DNA of 64,000 bases from Chitinivibrionales bacterium. GTDB lineage: Bacteria > Fibrobacterota > Chitinivibrionia > Chitinivibrionales > FEN-1185. Location of the stretch: positions 1-64,000 of the forward strand of contig DATJAL010000035.1 in assembly GCA_035516255.1 (NCBI GenBank). The letters are read 5' to 3'. Every line of letters starts with the position of its first letter. Within the stretch, counting starts at the first letter, position 1. Of this stretch, positions 8,885 to 17,500 are shown one piece after another. A model generated the notes under the pieces. The model was not told the DNA's origin. It saw nothing but the letters and a program-made list of their open reading frames with translations, and did no database searches. A program made the translations under genes and the position numbers.

Positions 8885-10318
8885 TCACTGAAAAGAACTG
8901 CAGAAAATGAACTTTTTCTGACCCGGTTGGACTTTCAGGTCAGCGTATTGGCGGGTGGAAATGACCGACCCCGACCGGTCGCGGGCCTCAACGGCCAGCG
9001 AGTAGACGCCGGGGTTCACCGGCACCCGGGCAATCTGGATTGTTTTCGGAAGCAAAAAGCAGGACCGCGTGTCCGCTTTTTCGAGCTGGTCGGTCAGGGC
9101 GTCGGTGCCGGCATTGAGGAGCAGGTTCGCGACCGGTAGCGAGGCCTGCAGCTTCTCCTTGGCCGTCTGCGCCGCTATTGTCCGCAGTGCCACCCTGATG
9201 ACCGTCCGGGTAATCGTTTCTTTCCGAGAATCGTCAAGGCTTTTCTGCATTTGGGCGTCAAGATCATTGACGATCTCGGCTTGCACCGGCGACAATAGGA
9301 AATCTCCCTTCACCGTGAAATAACAAGTCTGCGAGGCAAATGTCTTGATTTGCGGGAGGGTGAATTTAAGGTGGAAGGTGGCGCCGGATTTCGCATTCTC
9401 CCCTTCCGGGAGCGGCGGGGCGGGCAGTGTCAGCATGTCCTTGTGCCCGTTTGCGGCCGTATGATACAGTACGAGCAGCCCGTCGATGACATAGGTGCCC
9501 CACCACATTTCTTCCTTGAGCCCAGGGCCTTTCCCCGCGTAGCCGACAAGAATTATTTCCGATTGCCCGTTAATCGTGTCCGGCGATTTCCCCCGGGAAG
9601 TGTCAACGGCTATTTTTAACTGATCGATATCGGTGGCCCGGTTGTTTTTTGTCAACATGCCGCAGGCGTAATCTTTCACCCGTTCCGGCAACGGAACGGG
9701 TCCCGTCTGAAACGCTTTTACCGCATTGTACAGCGAAATCATGGCATCGTCGGTCTGTTCCTTCGCGTCATACAGCATCGATGAAACGTAATGGAACATG
9801 CCGTCGGAAACATATTTTCCGTCATGGGCCCCGGTGCGCTCCCATTCATTGAACAAAAGCTGCATGCGACGCGTTTCCACCAGCGCGTCGTCGACGTTGC
9901 CGGCGGCAGCATAATTCATAGCGAGGAATTGATGGAGGAGAACGAGCTCAAACGGCCTGCTGCGGTACGGGCGCACATTGTCGTTTGTCAAAAATGATGC
10001 GGCCTCATTTGTAACCGACCGTGCGAACAGCCCGTCGTAAACGTCGGAGGCCTTCAGCAGGTAAGCCGTGCTCGAATCAAACTGCTCCGCGTAATGGAAG
10101 AGCGACCCCAAATCCCAAAAATAAAGGAGCCTGTTCGTTGTTCCATACTGCTTTTCATTGTGCTCTATCGCCCTGATTTCAGACTGGAAATCAACCTGTT
10201 GCACCGGTACGCGCGGCTTGACGTGGCGATGGACGTGGCGCGGGGCGCATGCCGCCAGCAGGAGCACACCCGCGGCAAGAAGGATGAAACAAAATCGGAA
10301 GCGCCGGCTCATGGTCAA
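8885..10318 (-). CDS. COG3014-type lipoprotein with TPR-like N-terminal half
   Basis: 477 residues with a lipobox (VLLLAAC, Cys24). Residues 55-260 look like helical TPR-type repeats (LLYFWDLGSLFHYAEQFDSS, LAMNYAAAGNVDDALVETRRM). The second half contains IILVGYAGKGPGLKEE and a C-terminal strand-rich part ending RQYADLKVQPGQKKFIFC. This matches my recollection of the COG3014 family of outer-membrane-associated lipoproteins, which occurs beside LpoB-type genes. Its ATG overlaps the stop of the LpoB-like gene by 4 bp (10315-10318), so the two are coupled. Expected to act at the inner face of the outer membrane, perhaps in peptidoglycan-synthase regulation. Confidence 0.75.
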   Translation of the reverse strand: MTMSRRFRFCFILLAAGVLLLAACAPRHVHRHVKPRVPVQQVDFQSEIRAIEHNEKQYGTTNRLLYFWDLGSLFHYAEQFDSSTAYLLKASDVYDGLFARSVTNEAASFLTNDNVRPYRSRPFELVLLHQFLAMNYAAAGNVDDALVETRRMQLLFNEWERTGAHDGKYVSDGMFHYVSSMLYDAKEQTDDAMISLYNAVKAFQTGPVPLPERVKDYACGMLTKNNRATDIDQLKIAVDTSRGKSPDTINGQSEIILVGYAGKGPGLKEEMWWGTYVIDGLLVLYHTAANGHKDMLTLPAPPLPEGENAKSGATFHLKFTLPQIKTFASQTCYFTVKGDFLLSPVQAEIVNDLDAQMQKSLDDSRKETITRTVIRVALRTIAAQTAKEKLQASLPVANLLLNAGTDALTDQLEKADTRSCFLLPKTIQIARVPVNPGVYSLAVEARDRSGSVISTRQYADLKVQPGQKKFIFCSSFQ

Positions 10319-10914
10319 AAGGTCACCGTGGACCGTTCGACGTATTTTTTAATTTTCTTCTCGCCCATCCAGGCCTTGACGTTGGTTTCTATATTCACAA
10401 GCTCCATGTTGACCTGGTAATAGATGACCGCCTTGCTCCCCTCCTGGTCCACGATCGTGTTGAGCGTCCCGATCATCATCAGGTCGGCGCCCGACTCGTT
10501 GCCCGCCTGTTTCGTGGTCGCCTCCGAGGTGTTGCCCGCCATCATGTCGGCCTTTTCCTCGCGCAGCTGCGTTCGTTCGGATTTGCCTGCCACAAAATCG
10601 ATCTTTCCGCTGTTCATGAGCGCCCGCTCAATATCTTTTGTAAAGGTACCCACGCTGATATGCTCGTGGCTCTGGTTCGATATCGTGCCGATGATCACCT
10701 TCGGGCGCTTGCCGCCGCCGGTCCAGGTGCCCAGCCACGCCGAGCCCAGGCAATCGGAAACCATCTGCTCGGCCACCAGCCGCGAATCGGTGTCGTTCCA
10801 GCGCCCGGTAAGGTCGGTGGTGGAATCGGTCTTGATTCTGGTGACTTTTGTGGCGCATCCCGCAAGGAATAGTATGACTGCCGCCCAGAGAAAAAATTGC
10901 CTTCCGTATTTCAT
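10315..10914 (-). CDS. lpoB: Penicillin-binding protein activator LpoB family lipoprotein
   Basis: LpoB-type outer-membrane lipoproteins reach through the periplasm to stimulate peptidoglycan synthases. The lipobox is FLAGC (Cys20). The domain shows the family pattern WNDTDSRLVAEQMV, KRPKVIIGTISNQSHEHIS, FTKDIERALMNSGKIDFV, REEKADMMAGN, GADLMMIGTL and the final strand YYQVNMELVNIETNVKAWMGE. An in-frame ATG exists at 10962, but the ATG at 10914 is preceded by GGAGGGAGCG and starts directly with the signal peptide. Stop and start overlap (ATGA) with the COG3014 gene downstream, giving a two-gene lipoprotein operon. Confidence 0.85.
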   Translation of the reverse strand: MKYGRQFFLWAAVILFLAGCATKVTRIKTDSTTDLTGRWNDTDSRLVAEQMVSDCLGSAWLGTWTGGGKRPKVIIGTISNQSHEHISVGTFTKDIERALMNSGKIDFVAGKSERTQLREEKADMMAGNTSEATTKQAGNESGADLMMIGTLNTIVDQEGSKAVIYYQVNMELVNIETNVKAWMGEKKIKKYVERSTVTF

Positions 10915-11327
10915 CGCTCCCTCCATTTGTAAATTGCAATTTTGTGAATGATGGATAAACAACCAAAAGAAAAATGAACTGCTTATAAACTATACGATCA
11001 TCGGAAGGGAAAGGCAAGCGTTGCGTGATTTGGGGGAACGGGATTATATGCCACATCGCCGCCATGTCCATGGTGAACCCTATCAGATAATGCAGGGTCA
11101 TGCTCATGCCCATCCAGATCGAGCGCGTGGTAAGGCTCAGGCGAGGTAAGAATGTATAAGAAAGACGCGGGACTGGGATTGGGTTTCAAAAAAGGAGGAT
11201 TTGAGGTCGGAGAATGTTGAAGAGGCGATTTTTTTTATCCTGTTAAATATTTTTACAGGTAACTAATTCATTGTTGAGGGAGGGCAAAGCAAAATGACCG
11301 CAGTAAAGGAAATAAAGGCCCTTCCAC
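10915..11327. other. Intergenic region without convincing genes
   Basis: About 410 bp between lpoB and the small ORF/nucleotidyltransferase remnant. Open frames exist on the minus strand (10998-11189 and the 5' part of 10628-11113), but neither has a ribosome site or recognisable protein. It presumably contains the lpoB promoter; I see no RNA gene. Confidence 0.4.
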
Positions 11328-11471
11328 TCACGACGGCGCCCTTTTTCCCTCAAACGCCGCGCGCAGGCGCTTGTCCGAAGAGCTTTCCTTGCGCCGCAGT
11401 CCCCCGGGACAGATTTTCCTGGCAATCTTTCTGAGCTCCGGCCGCCGGGCCTGCCATTCTTCCCACGTCAT
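11328..11471 (-). CDS. Possible 47-residue basic protein downstream of the nucleotidyltransferase remnant
   Basis: ATG at 11471, stop TGA at 11328. It reads MTWEEWQARRPELRKIARK and continues with a Lys/Arg-rich tail. It begins 16 nt after the stop of the broken nucleotidyltransferase gene, on the same strand, so it could be the second gene of the same small unit. There is no strong Shine-Dalgarno and no known family. It is a candidate only; it may be decaying like its neighbour. Confidence 0.35.
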   Translation of the reverse strand: MTWEEWQARRPELRKIARKICPGGLRRKESSSDKRLRAAFEGKRAPS

Positions 11472-11487
11472 TATTCGTGACGCGGGT

Positions 11488-11872
11488 TCATCTTTTTTTG
11501 AGGTCATCGGCGACTTCTTTCTTTAAAATGGAAAGCTTTTCAGTTACGCCGTATCGTTTATCGGCCGCGAGACGGTCCACTTCGTCCCAGTCGATGGCTA
11601 CTTTACCCGAAAGGCATTCGGCCAGCAGGGTTCTGGCGCAGACTTCAGATTCTTTATCCGGCCGAGGATAATAGGCGATCAAAATCCGTTCGAATGGCTG
11701 CACCGCCCACAACAAACAGCTCAATGCCCCGCTTGGCAAAAAGAGCGCTGATCAAACCCGCGAGCTTAAGGCCACGTTCAAGAAGGTCGCGCGTTGATTC
11801 GATTTCCTTGAGTGCCGATTGAATTGCAGCGCCGTCCATACCAAGAGAAATCCTCTTGGTGAAATCCTTCAT
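11488..11872 (-). pseudogene. Remnant of a small nucleotidyltransferase (DUF6036/MNT-like)
   Basis: Two overlapping minus-strand frames together resemble one short protein. The first (11872-11654) starts MKDFTKRISLGMDGAAIQSA and reaches FVVGGAAIRTDF, close to the strand-glycine motif of minimal nucleotidyltransferases. The second (open to 11488) reads FERILIAYYPRPDKESEV and ends in the C-terminal WDEVDRLAADKRYGV block of such proteins. Between them the roughly 80-residue centre that should hold the catalytic aspartates is missing and the frame shifts. I infer an internal deletion with frameshift, hence a pseudogene of a possible antitoxin-type nucleotidyltransferase. Family assignment is tentative. 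Confidence 0.5.
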
Positions 11873-11897
11873 TTTAAAAAATGATTATTTAAAATAA

Positions 11898-13241
11898 TCA
11901 GCTGCTCACCCCCGTCACCGTCTCCTCTTCCTTCTTCGCCTTTTTCGTCTTCGGCGGCTTGGCCGGCTTCAGCTTGGGTTTCGCCGAAATTGTTTTCACC
12001 GCCCTGACCGCGGGCGACTTGGGCGGCTTGATGAACTTTAGGTCGGTGGGAAGTCCCATGGTGTCAAGCAGTGCGAGGAACGGGTCGGGGTCAAGCTCCT
12101 CCACGTTCACCATGGTGCGCGGGTTCCACGTGCCGTTGGCGACGAGCATCGCGGCCGCCGCCGCGGGCACGCCCGCGGTGTAGCTGATGGCCTGCGACTC
12201 GACTTCGTTGTAGCATTCTTGATGGTCGCATACATTATAAATGAAAATTTCCTTTTCCTTGCCGTCCTTCTTGCCCTTGACAAGATTGCCGATGCAGGTC
12301 TTTCCCGTGTAGTTGGGCGCGAGCGTGCTCGGGTCGGGCAGACACGCCTTGACCACCTTGAGCGGCACGACCTCGAGGCCTTCGGCCGTGGTCACGGGCT
12401 GGTGCGACAGGAGCCCGATCTTGGTGAGCACGGTGAACACGTTGATGTAATGGTCGGAGAACCCCATCCAGAACCTGATGCTGCTGGCGTCGATGTTCTT
12501 GGAAAGCGAGTGCAGCTCGTCGTGGCCGTTGAGGTACACGGTCTGCTTTCCCACCACGGGAAAATTATAGACCATCTTCTCGTTGTGTATGGGCTTGCAC
12601 ACCCATTTGCGGTCGATCCATGTCCACACCTTGATGAATTCGCGGAAGTTGATTTCAGGGTCGAAGTTGGTGGCGAAATACTTGCCGTGGTTGCCGGCGT
12701 TCACGTCCATGATGTCAACGGTGTCGATGGCGTCGAAGTGGTGCTTCACCGCGAACGCGCAGTAGGCGTTCACCACGCCCGGGTCGAACCCCACGCCGAG
12801 GATGGCGTTGATGCCGCGCTGCTTGCAGCGGTCCTTCCGCTTCCACTCGTAGTTTCCGTACCACGGCGGGTCCTCGCACACGCGGTCGGGCTCCTCGTGG
12901 ATGGCCGTGTCCATGTAGGTGACGCCCGCCTGGATGCACGCCTCGAGCACCGACATGTTGACAAATGCGGCTCCGAGGTTGATCACGATCTGCGAATTGG
13001 TCTCCTTGATGAGCTTGACCGTCGCGGGAACGTCGAGCGCGTCGATCTGGCGCGAATACAGTTTGCCCGCCTTGTTCTTGATGCTGTTCTTGCGGCCGAT
13101 CGAGTCGATGATGGCGTCGCACTTGTACTGGGTACGCGACGCGATGCATATGTCGCCAAGCACGTCGTTATGCTGGGCGCATTTGTGGGCCGCCACGTGC
13201 GCGACCGCCCCGGCTCCGATGATCAGGACGTTTCTCTTCAT
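11898..13241 (-). CDS. Carboxynorspermidine synthase (saccharopine dehydrogenase family)
   Basis: Reductively condenses aspartate semialdehyde with a diamine to give carboxy(nor)spermidine using NADPH. The N-terminal Rossmann motif is IIGAGAVAHVAAHKC (residues 6-20), followed by the family block INLGAAFVNMSVLEACIQAGV and ILGVGFDPGVVNAYCAFA. It lies 15 bp downstream of the carboxynorspermidine decarboxylase gene on the same strand, and this pairing is diagnostic for the alternative polyamine pathway. AGAAGGG precedes the ATG. An unusual feature is a C-terminal tail of about 35 residues rich in Lys and Pro (KPKLKPAKPPKTKKAKK) beyond the catalytic domain. Saccharopine dehydrogenase activity itself is unlikely given the neighbour. 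Confidence 0.9.
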   Translation of the reverse strand: MKRNVLIIGAGAVAHVAAHKCAQHNDVLGDICIASRTQYKCDAIIDSIGRKNSIKNKAGKLYSRQIDALDVPATVKLIKETNSQIVINLGAAFVNMSVLEACIQAGVTYMDTAIHEEPDRVCEDPPWYGNYEWKRKDRCKQRGINAILGVGFDPGVVNAYCAFAVKHHFDAIDTVDIMDVNAGNHGKYFATNFDPEINFREFIKVWTWIDRKWVCKPIHNEKMVYNFPVVGKQTVYLNGHDELHSLSKNIDASSIRFWMGFSDHYINVFTVLTKIGLLSHQPVTTAEGLEVVPLKVVKACLPDPSTLAPNYTGKTCIGNLVKGKKDGKEKEIFIYNVCDHQECYNEVESQAISYTAGVPAAAAAMLVANGTWNPRTMVNVEELDPDPFLALLDTMGLPTDLKFIKPPKSPAVRAVKTISAKPKLKPAKPPKTKKAKKEEETVTGVSS

Positions 13242-13256
13242 GATACGGTACCCTTC

Positions 13257-14360
13257 TTACGATAAATTGTTTTTAAAATCTTCATATCCGAATTGCCGGG
13301 CCACGTGAAGCGACCCGTCGAGCCTTTTCACCGCGATGGACGGCATGGCAAGGCCGTTGAACCAGTTCTTCTTCACCATAGAATACCCGGCCGCGTCGGC
13401 GATCCGCACGATGCTGCCCGGCCTGAGCCGGTGCGGGAACCGGTAGGTGCCGAACACGTCGCCCGCCAGGCACGACCGGCCCGCAATCTGATACGTAAAC
13501 CTGCCGCGGCCGGGCAGGTCCATTTTCGCGGGCGTGCGGTAGATGAGCAGGTCGAGCATGTGTGCCTCGGTTGAGGCGTCAACGATGGCGATGTCGATTT
13601 CGTTGTGCACAACATCAACCACGCTCGTTACCAGCTCAGCCGACCTTGTTATCGCGCTCTCCCCCGGTTCCAGATAAATCCGGACATTGAACCTTGCGCC
13701 GAATTCACCGAGCCTGTTGCAGAAATCCTTGAGCGGATAACCGTCTTTGGTAAAATACAGTCCGCCGCCGAGGCTCACCCACTCCATTTTTTCGAGCAAC
13801 CTCCCGTATACCCGGCCGATGGCGTCGAGCGATCGGGAAAAATGGCCGAAGTCGTCGTTTTCGCAGTTGAAATGGAACATAATGCCGGAAAAAAGGCGCG
13901 CATGCGCCAGCAGTTCCTTTATGTCAATAACCCCGAGCCGCGAATTGCGGCGCGCAGGGTCGGCCAGGTCGAAATGGGAATAGCTGATGCGCGGGTTCAC
14001 CCGGAGCCCCACGGCGAGTCCGCGCACTTCGCCATGGAACATTTTGAGCTGCGACAGCGAGTTGAAAATGATCTTGTCGGCGATTCTCTTCACGGCGCGG
14101 ACGTCTTCACGGGTGTACCCGACACAGTACGCGTGCGTTTCCTTGCCGAATTCTTCATGCCCGAGCCGTGCCTCGAAAAGCGAGCTGCTCGTAGTGCCGT
14201 CCATGTATTTCCGCATGAGGGGAAACACCGCCCAGGCGGAAAAACATTTGAGCGCGAGCAGTGATTTTGCTCCGCAGGACTCGCGGACGTATTGGATTTT
14301 CTTTAAATTGCGGAGGAGTTTGCGCTCGTCGATGAGGTAATAAGGAGTTTTTAATTTCAT
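13257..14360 (-). CDS. nspC: Carboxynorspermidine decarboxylase NspC
   Basis: A PLP enzyme of the alanine-racemase-fold (type III) decarboxylase group that turns carboxynorspermidine or carboxyspermidine into the triamine. 367 residues. The PLP lysine lies in LLALKCFSAW (Lys38), the typical NCEN motif in FHFNCENDDFGHFSR, VSLGGGLYFTKDGYP in the centre and YLEPGESAI further on. The C-terminal domain has the paired catalytic signature CLAGDVFGTYRF. First gene of the two-gene polyamine operon. No strong Shine-Dalgarno is visible before the ATG. Confidence 0.93.
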   Translation of the reverse strand: MKLKTPYYLIDERKLLRNLKKIQYVRESCGAKSLLALKCFSAWAVFPLMRKYMDGTTSSSLFEARLGHEEFGKETHAYCVGYTREDVRAVKRIADKIIFNSLSQLKMFHGEVRGLAVGLRVNPRISYSHFDLADPARRNSRLGVIDIKELLAHARLFSGIMFHFNCENDDFGHFSRSLDAIGRVYGRLLEKMEWVSLGGGLYFTKDGYPLKDFCNRLGEFGARFNVRIYLEPGESAITRSAELVTSVVDVVHNEIDIAIVDASTEAHMLDLLIYRTPAKMDLPGRGRFTYQIAGRSCLAGDVFGTYRFPHRLRPGSIVRIADAAGYSMVKKNWFNGLAMPSIAVKRLDGSLHVARQFGYEDFKNNLS

Positions 14361-14545
14361 GTCATTTTAAAAACAATTTGACGACAATTGATATCGGCCT
14401 TTATGATGAAGTCCCGTCAGGGACATTTACGTGACAAGGAGTATATCCAGTCACTACTTGCCTATTGTCCACCGGCTACGATCCAAAACAATGCGGCAGC
14501 TTCGATCTCTCGATTCTTACCTTTTCATTCTTCACTTTTTACTTT
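14361..14545. other. Intergenic region upstream of nspC and downstream of the giant TPR gene
   Basis: Contains a small perfect hairpin GTCCC-GTCA-GGGAC at 14411-14424 and AT-rich sequence. It must hold the end of the giant-protein operon transcript and the nspC promoter. No gene is seen. Confidence 0.35.
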
Positions 14546-17500
14546 TTATTTGCTTTTTCCCGTCCCTTCCGGCTTCTTCTCCAGATGTCCCGTTTCCTCT
14601 TTCACCTTCTTGATCTGCGAGTCCAGGTCCTCGTTCTTGATGATCAATTTCTGCACCTCGAGCCGTTCCTTCTTTATTTCCGCATTAAGCAGTTCGGTCT
14701 TTTTCTGGTATTCAACCACGGCCTTCATCACGTCCTTGCTCGTTTTATATTTCACCGCGCCGGCAGTGTCTTTTATCCCGGCAGAAGAAGGCGCCGTTTT
14801 CTTTTCTTGCGAAGCAGCAACAGCGCCCGCCTTCTTTTCATGTGCCTGGGTCGCGCCTTTCTGATGCGATGTGTCGCCGGGCGCGGGAGCCGGCGCGGCC
14901 GTTTCAGGCGCCTGCTGCTTGAACGGGAATTTCCCCGCCTCCTTGAAATGCTGCGACGTGTCGAGCAGTGCGCTGAACACCACCGAAAAGCCCTTGAAGG
15001 TTGAGTCAACGTTGGTCACGTGGATGCTGATGTCGTTGTCGCCGCCCTTGACAAGCGACTGAATGCCCGAAATGCTGTCGAGCTTTTGCGGGCTGCGCTT
15101 TCCCACGGTGTCGCTCGCGGTGAGCGTTCCATTGATGTAGAGCCAGTATTTCCCGCTCACCCGGATGTGGAACATCGCGTCGCGCGGCTGGCCCGGCAGA
15201 AACACGTGCTGCCACGAATACAGGTTGCGCGCCGAGGTGTCCGGGTGCCAAATATACGGCACGGTCATGCCGGCGGTGTTGCTTGAAAGCCCCGGTATCT
15301 CGGCGGCCTGCTTCCAGCCCTCCAGGGGAATGTTGCTGGACCGCCATCCCGGAACGCTGTCCCCGCGGACCGCCCACTCTTTGGAAGCGGCCACGACCAC
15401 CCGTTTGAACACGGCTTTGCCGTATTTTTCGGGCGAGAGCCTTGCCAGCCCGAGCATGATCCTGCCGTACCACTCGCTCGACTGCATGTTTTCCTTTTTG
15501 AGAACGGCCAGAGCCTCCTCGTAGCTGGCGATCGCCTTGTCCTGCAGTTCATACACGACGTCTTCGAGCTGGAAGGACAGGTCCTCCTTTTCCTGCGCCG
15601 AAAGGGTGGCGGGGATTTCGGGCTCCTTGAGGATCTTCTCCGCCAGCTTGTCGTACTCGCTGCCGGTCAGGTAGTTGGTCTGGTGGAACGCCTCAAGGCA
15701 TTTTGCGCTGTTTTCGCCCTGAAGCCCCATGGAATCGAGCTGCTTTACAGATAAGAGGTAAAACGCGCGCGCCTGCGCCTTCATGGGCGCCACCGCGTCG
15801 AGCACCTGCTTGAGGTACTGGTAATAGTACAGTGGCTTGTCCTTTATCTCGGGCGGGATGGGCGCGTTCTGCATGGCCAGGTAGGCATCGCAGAGATACT
15901 GTCCCGCGGCCAGCATGTTCTTTGCCAGGCTCACCTTGGCCTTGTACACCCACAGCTTCTGCTCGGCGTTGAGCGAATCGAACCCCGCCCCTATTTCGAT
16001 CACCTTTTTATAGGGAGCAAACGATTTCTGGATCAGCACGGCCGCCGCCTGCGCGATGTCCTTCTCGAGCACCGCGAGCTTTACGGGCGGGAGTTTCGGA
16101 CGCTCCTGGTTTTTCCAGGTCTCCACGAAGTCCTCGTACATGCCGCCGATACGATACGCCGCCTCGAACAGCCGCTCGCTCCGGTACTGGATCACCTTCT
16201 CGTACGCCTTGGTCGCCTCCTGGAGGAGCTGGGTCTTGAGCTTCTGGTCGGCCTTGAACTTCGCATCGGGTTGCACGAACTTGACCGCCGCGAACTCGTC
16301 CCGCTTCATGTTGGCAAGGTAATAGGCCGCCTCGGACGCGAAATAATCGTTGCGCTCCACGTTTGCGGTGGCAAGCCTGGCGTTGAGCTGCTCGGCCTGT
16401 GAAAACGACAGCACCGCCATCTCCTTGTCCTGTTTTTCGAGCGACATCTTGCCGATCATGAACAGCGCCTCGATGACCTTGGGGCTCTGCGTGTAGCGCC
16501 GGATGAAATTCCGGTAGGCATTGATCGCCTTGTCGAACATATTCGCCTTATAATAGTATTGGGCCGAGCGCAGGAGCATGGCCTCCACGTCCTTCTCGCC
16601 GGGGAACTGCTGCGTGTATCGCTCGTTGGCCTCGGCCATTTTGTCGAGCTTGCCGAGTTTTTCGTAGCACAGGCCGAGGTTGAACAGGGCGTCCTTTGCC
16701 TTGTCGGAATACAAGTACGACGCCACCAGGAGCTCGTACGCTTCGGCCGCCTTGTCGAACTTGTTCGCCTTTTCATAGTCCGTGGCGGCGTTGAACAGCG
16801 CGCTGGGCGCCAGCTTCGAGGTCGGATAGTTGTTTTTGAGCCGGTAGTAGCTGTCGCACGCCTTTATCCAGTCTTCGGTTTTCTCATACGATTCCGCCGC
16901 CTTGAACAGCACCGCGTCGCCGTATTCGCTGCCGGGGTAGTTCTGATCGATGGCGGCAAACGCGGACGCGGCCTTGGAAAACGCGCCCGACGCAAAGGCC
17001 TGGTTGGCGCTCGAGAACAGCGACTGCAACAGCAGCTTGTAGGCCTTGGACTTTCTTGCGGCATCGCCGGAGCCCTTCCACACTTTCTCGTACGCCTGCG
17101 CGGCGAGGTCCCAGTTCTCCTTGCCGAAATGGCACTGTCCGAGCAGGAACAGCGCCTCGTAAAAATTCTCGTTTGTCACGCCGGTTTTGACGATCGCCTC
17201 ATAGAACTCCGCCGCGTTGGCGTACATTTTCCTGTTGAAATAGACCGAGGCGCCCGTCAGCAGCACGCTGTAGAGCGACGGCCCCGTCGGGAACAGCTCC
17301 TTGTAATTGTTCACCGCCTCGATCACCCTGAGCGCCGCCGAATCGAGTTTGCCCTCCTCGGCCGCGGTGTCGGACGGGAGCATCTTCTGGGCGATGGCGA
17401 CGGCGTTCTGCGCCGCCTGCTCGCGCCGCTTGGCGTCGGCGCTCTTGTTCCGGCTGAAGGCGAGGTATTGTGCGTACGCGTCGGCGCTTTTGTCAAGCTT

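Noticed and set aside
12219-13265. 348-codon plus-strand frame opposite carboxynorspermidine synthase
   Set aside because: Antisense shadow of a clearly assigned enzyme; the product is rich in Val, His and Asp with no motif.
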